Shown: positions 6,043 to 6,603 of the stretch, in pieces
How positions within the stretch are numbered: position 1 is the stretch's first letter
Layout: each line of letters begins with the position of its first letter
NCBI GenBank assembly: GCA_913064995.1
Contig: CAJYBL010000085.1
Coordinates: forward strand, 1-6,603
Direction: 5' to 3'
Source of the DNA: an uncultured Alphaproteobacteria bacterium
GTDB taxonomy: Bacteria > Pseudomonadota > Alphaproteobacteria > Puniceispirillales > Puniceispirillaceae
Length of the DNA: 6,603 nt
Notes under the pieces: generated by a model
The model's input: only the letters and a program-made list of their open reading frames with translations
Told to the model about the DNA's origin: nothing
Databases searched by the model: none
Made by a program: the position numbers and the translations under genes

Positions 6043-6129
6043 GCCCTGTTTTCCTACCCTAATTTTGCATGATTCGCGCAAAAATTTGCTTAAAACTAGC
6101 CAGTCTAATGATTCCAAACACCAAAACCA

Positions 6130-6603
6130 TCACGGCCAGCGCACTTCAGGCGGTAAACTCATCAAAATCGCTTCGATATTTCCGCCAGTTTTCAAACCGA
6201 ATAACGTGCCACGGTCATAAAGCAAATTAAATTCAACATAACGGCCCCGGCGCACAAGCTGGGCATGACGATCTTCATCAGTCCAGGGTAATTCCATGCG
6301 GCTTTTGACAATCTCGGCATAGCCATTTTTAAATGCGGTTCCAACATCGCGGGTAAAGGCAAAATCCTTGGCCCAATCGCCGCTATTCAAATTATCGTAG
6401 AAAATCCCGCCAGCGCCGCGCGGCTCGTCACGATGGGGTAAATAGAAATATTCATCACACCATTTTTTATATTTTGGATAATAATCAGGATCATGGCCGT
6501 CACAGGCGGCTTTTAACGCAGCATGAAATTCAACGCCCACCAACGCATCTGGCAGAAGCGGAGTCAAATCACCGCCGCCGCCAAACCAGTTTTTCGAGGT
6601 CGC
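6130..6603 (-). CDS. hemF: Oxygen-dependent coproporphyrinogen III oxidase, 5'-truncated by window edge
   Basis: Oxidatively decarboxylates coproporphyrinogen III to protoporphyrinogen IX using O2, a late step of heme synthesis. The C-terminal 157 residues are visible (1 = codon ending the window); the frame stays open to the window edge, so the start lies outside. It begins in WFGGGGDLTP (6-15), whose Asp12 matches the conserved Asp of the active site. The family signature KKWCDEYFYLPHRDEPRG spans 46-63, continuing to GGIFYD, with small departures (Ala64, Tyr69) from the usual pattern. RGRYVEFNLLYDRGTLFGL is at 119-137 and TGGNIEAILMSLPP at 139-152. The protein stops right after VRWP, about 25 residues earlier than E. 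coli HemF. Neither other frame downstream resembles the missing tail, so this looks like a natural short end. The product feeds the heme needed by PetB and PetC, encoded downstream on the same strand. Confidence 0.95.
   Translation of the reverse strand, partial: ATSKNWFGGGGDLTPLLPDALVGVEFHAALKAACDGHDPDYYPKYKKWCDEYFYLPHRDEPRGAGGIFYDNLNSGDWAKDFAFTRDVGTAFKNGYAEIVKSRMELPWTDEDRHAQLVRRGRYVEFNLLYDRGTLFGLKTGGNIEAILMSLPPEVRWP

Noticed and set aside
1..6603. Mobile element, CRISPR array, tRNA, toxin-antitoxin or defence genes
   Set aside because: No terminal repeats, regularly spaced repeats, transposase-like or defence-like protein is present; the window is almost filled by seven housekeeping genes.

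Overview
This window looks like ordinary chromosomal DNA of an alphaproteobacterium with a mid-range GC content. I base this on the gene string prs-rplY-pth-ychF, the split petA-petB-petC operon, a long acid-tailed L25 protein and an aerobic hemF. A marine Rhodospirillales/SAR116-like lineage would fit the base composition, but that is a guess. I see no mobile element, CRISPR array, tRNA or rRNA, and no sign of horizontal transfer. All seven genes are housekeeping genes of recognised families.

Left half, plus strand (1-3211). The 3' two thirds of prs (PRPP synthetase) is followed after 121 bp by rplY (ribosomal protein L25/Ctc), pth (peptidyl-tRNA hydrolase) and ychF (ribosome-associated ATPase). 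The gaps are 32 bp (rplY-pth) and 22 bp (pth-ychF), so these three probably form one translation-related operon. The prs-rplY gap holds a GC-rich hairpin plus T tract whose end touches the rplY Shine-Dalgarno sequence, so it may be a terminator or a leader attenuator.

Middle (3212-3338). ychF and petC converge on a 127-bp gap with one hairpin that can stop transcription from both sides. It is stronger for the petC side, where it is followed by T6.

Right half, minus strand (3339-6603). petA (Rieske protein), petB (cytochrome b) and petC (cytochrome c1) encode the three catalytic subunits of the cytochrome bc1 complex, in the order of transcription. petB and petC overlap by one base. Upstream lies the 3' half of hemF (oxygen-dependent coproporphyrinogen III oxidase), which makes precursor for the hemes that PetB and PetC bind. 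The 208-bp hemF-petA gap is the most structured non-coding stretch. It has a quasi-palindrome, a second inverted repeat, two short direct-repeat pairs and two GANTC sites, and I see no clear hemF terminator.

I found no convincing undescribed system. The best leads are the structured petA leader and a terminator-like hairpin inside pth that points along the antisense strand.
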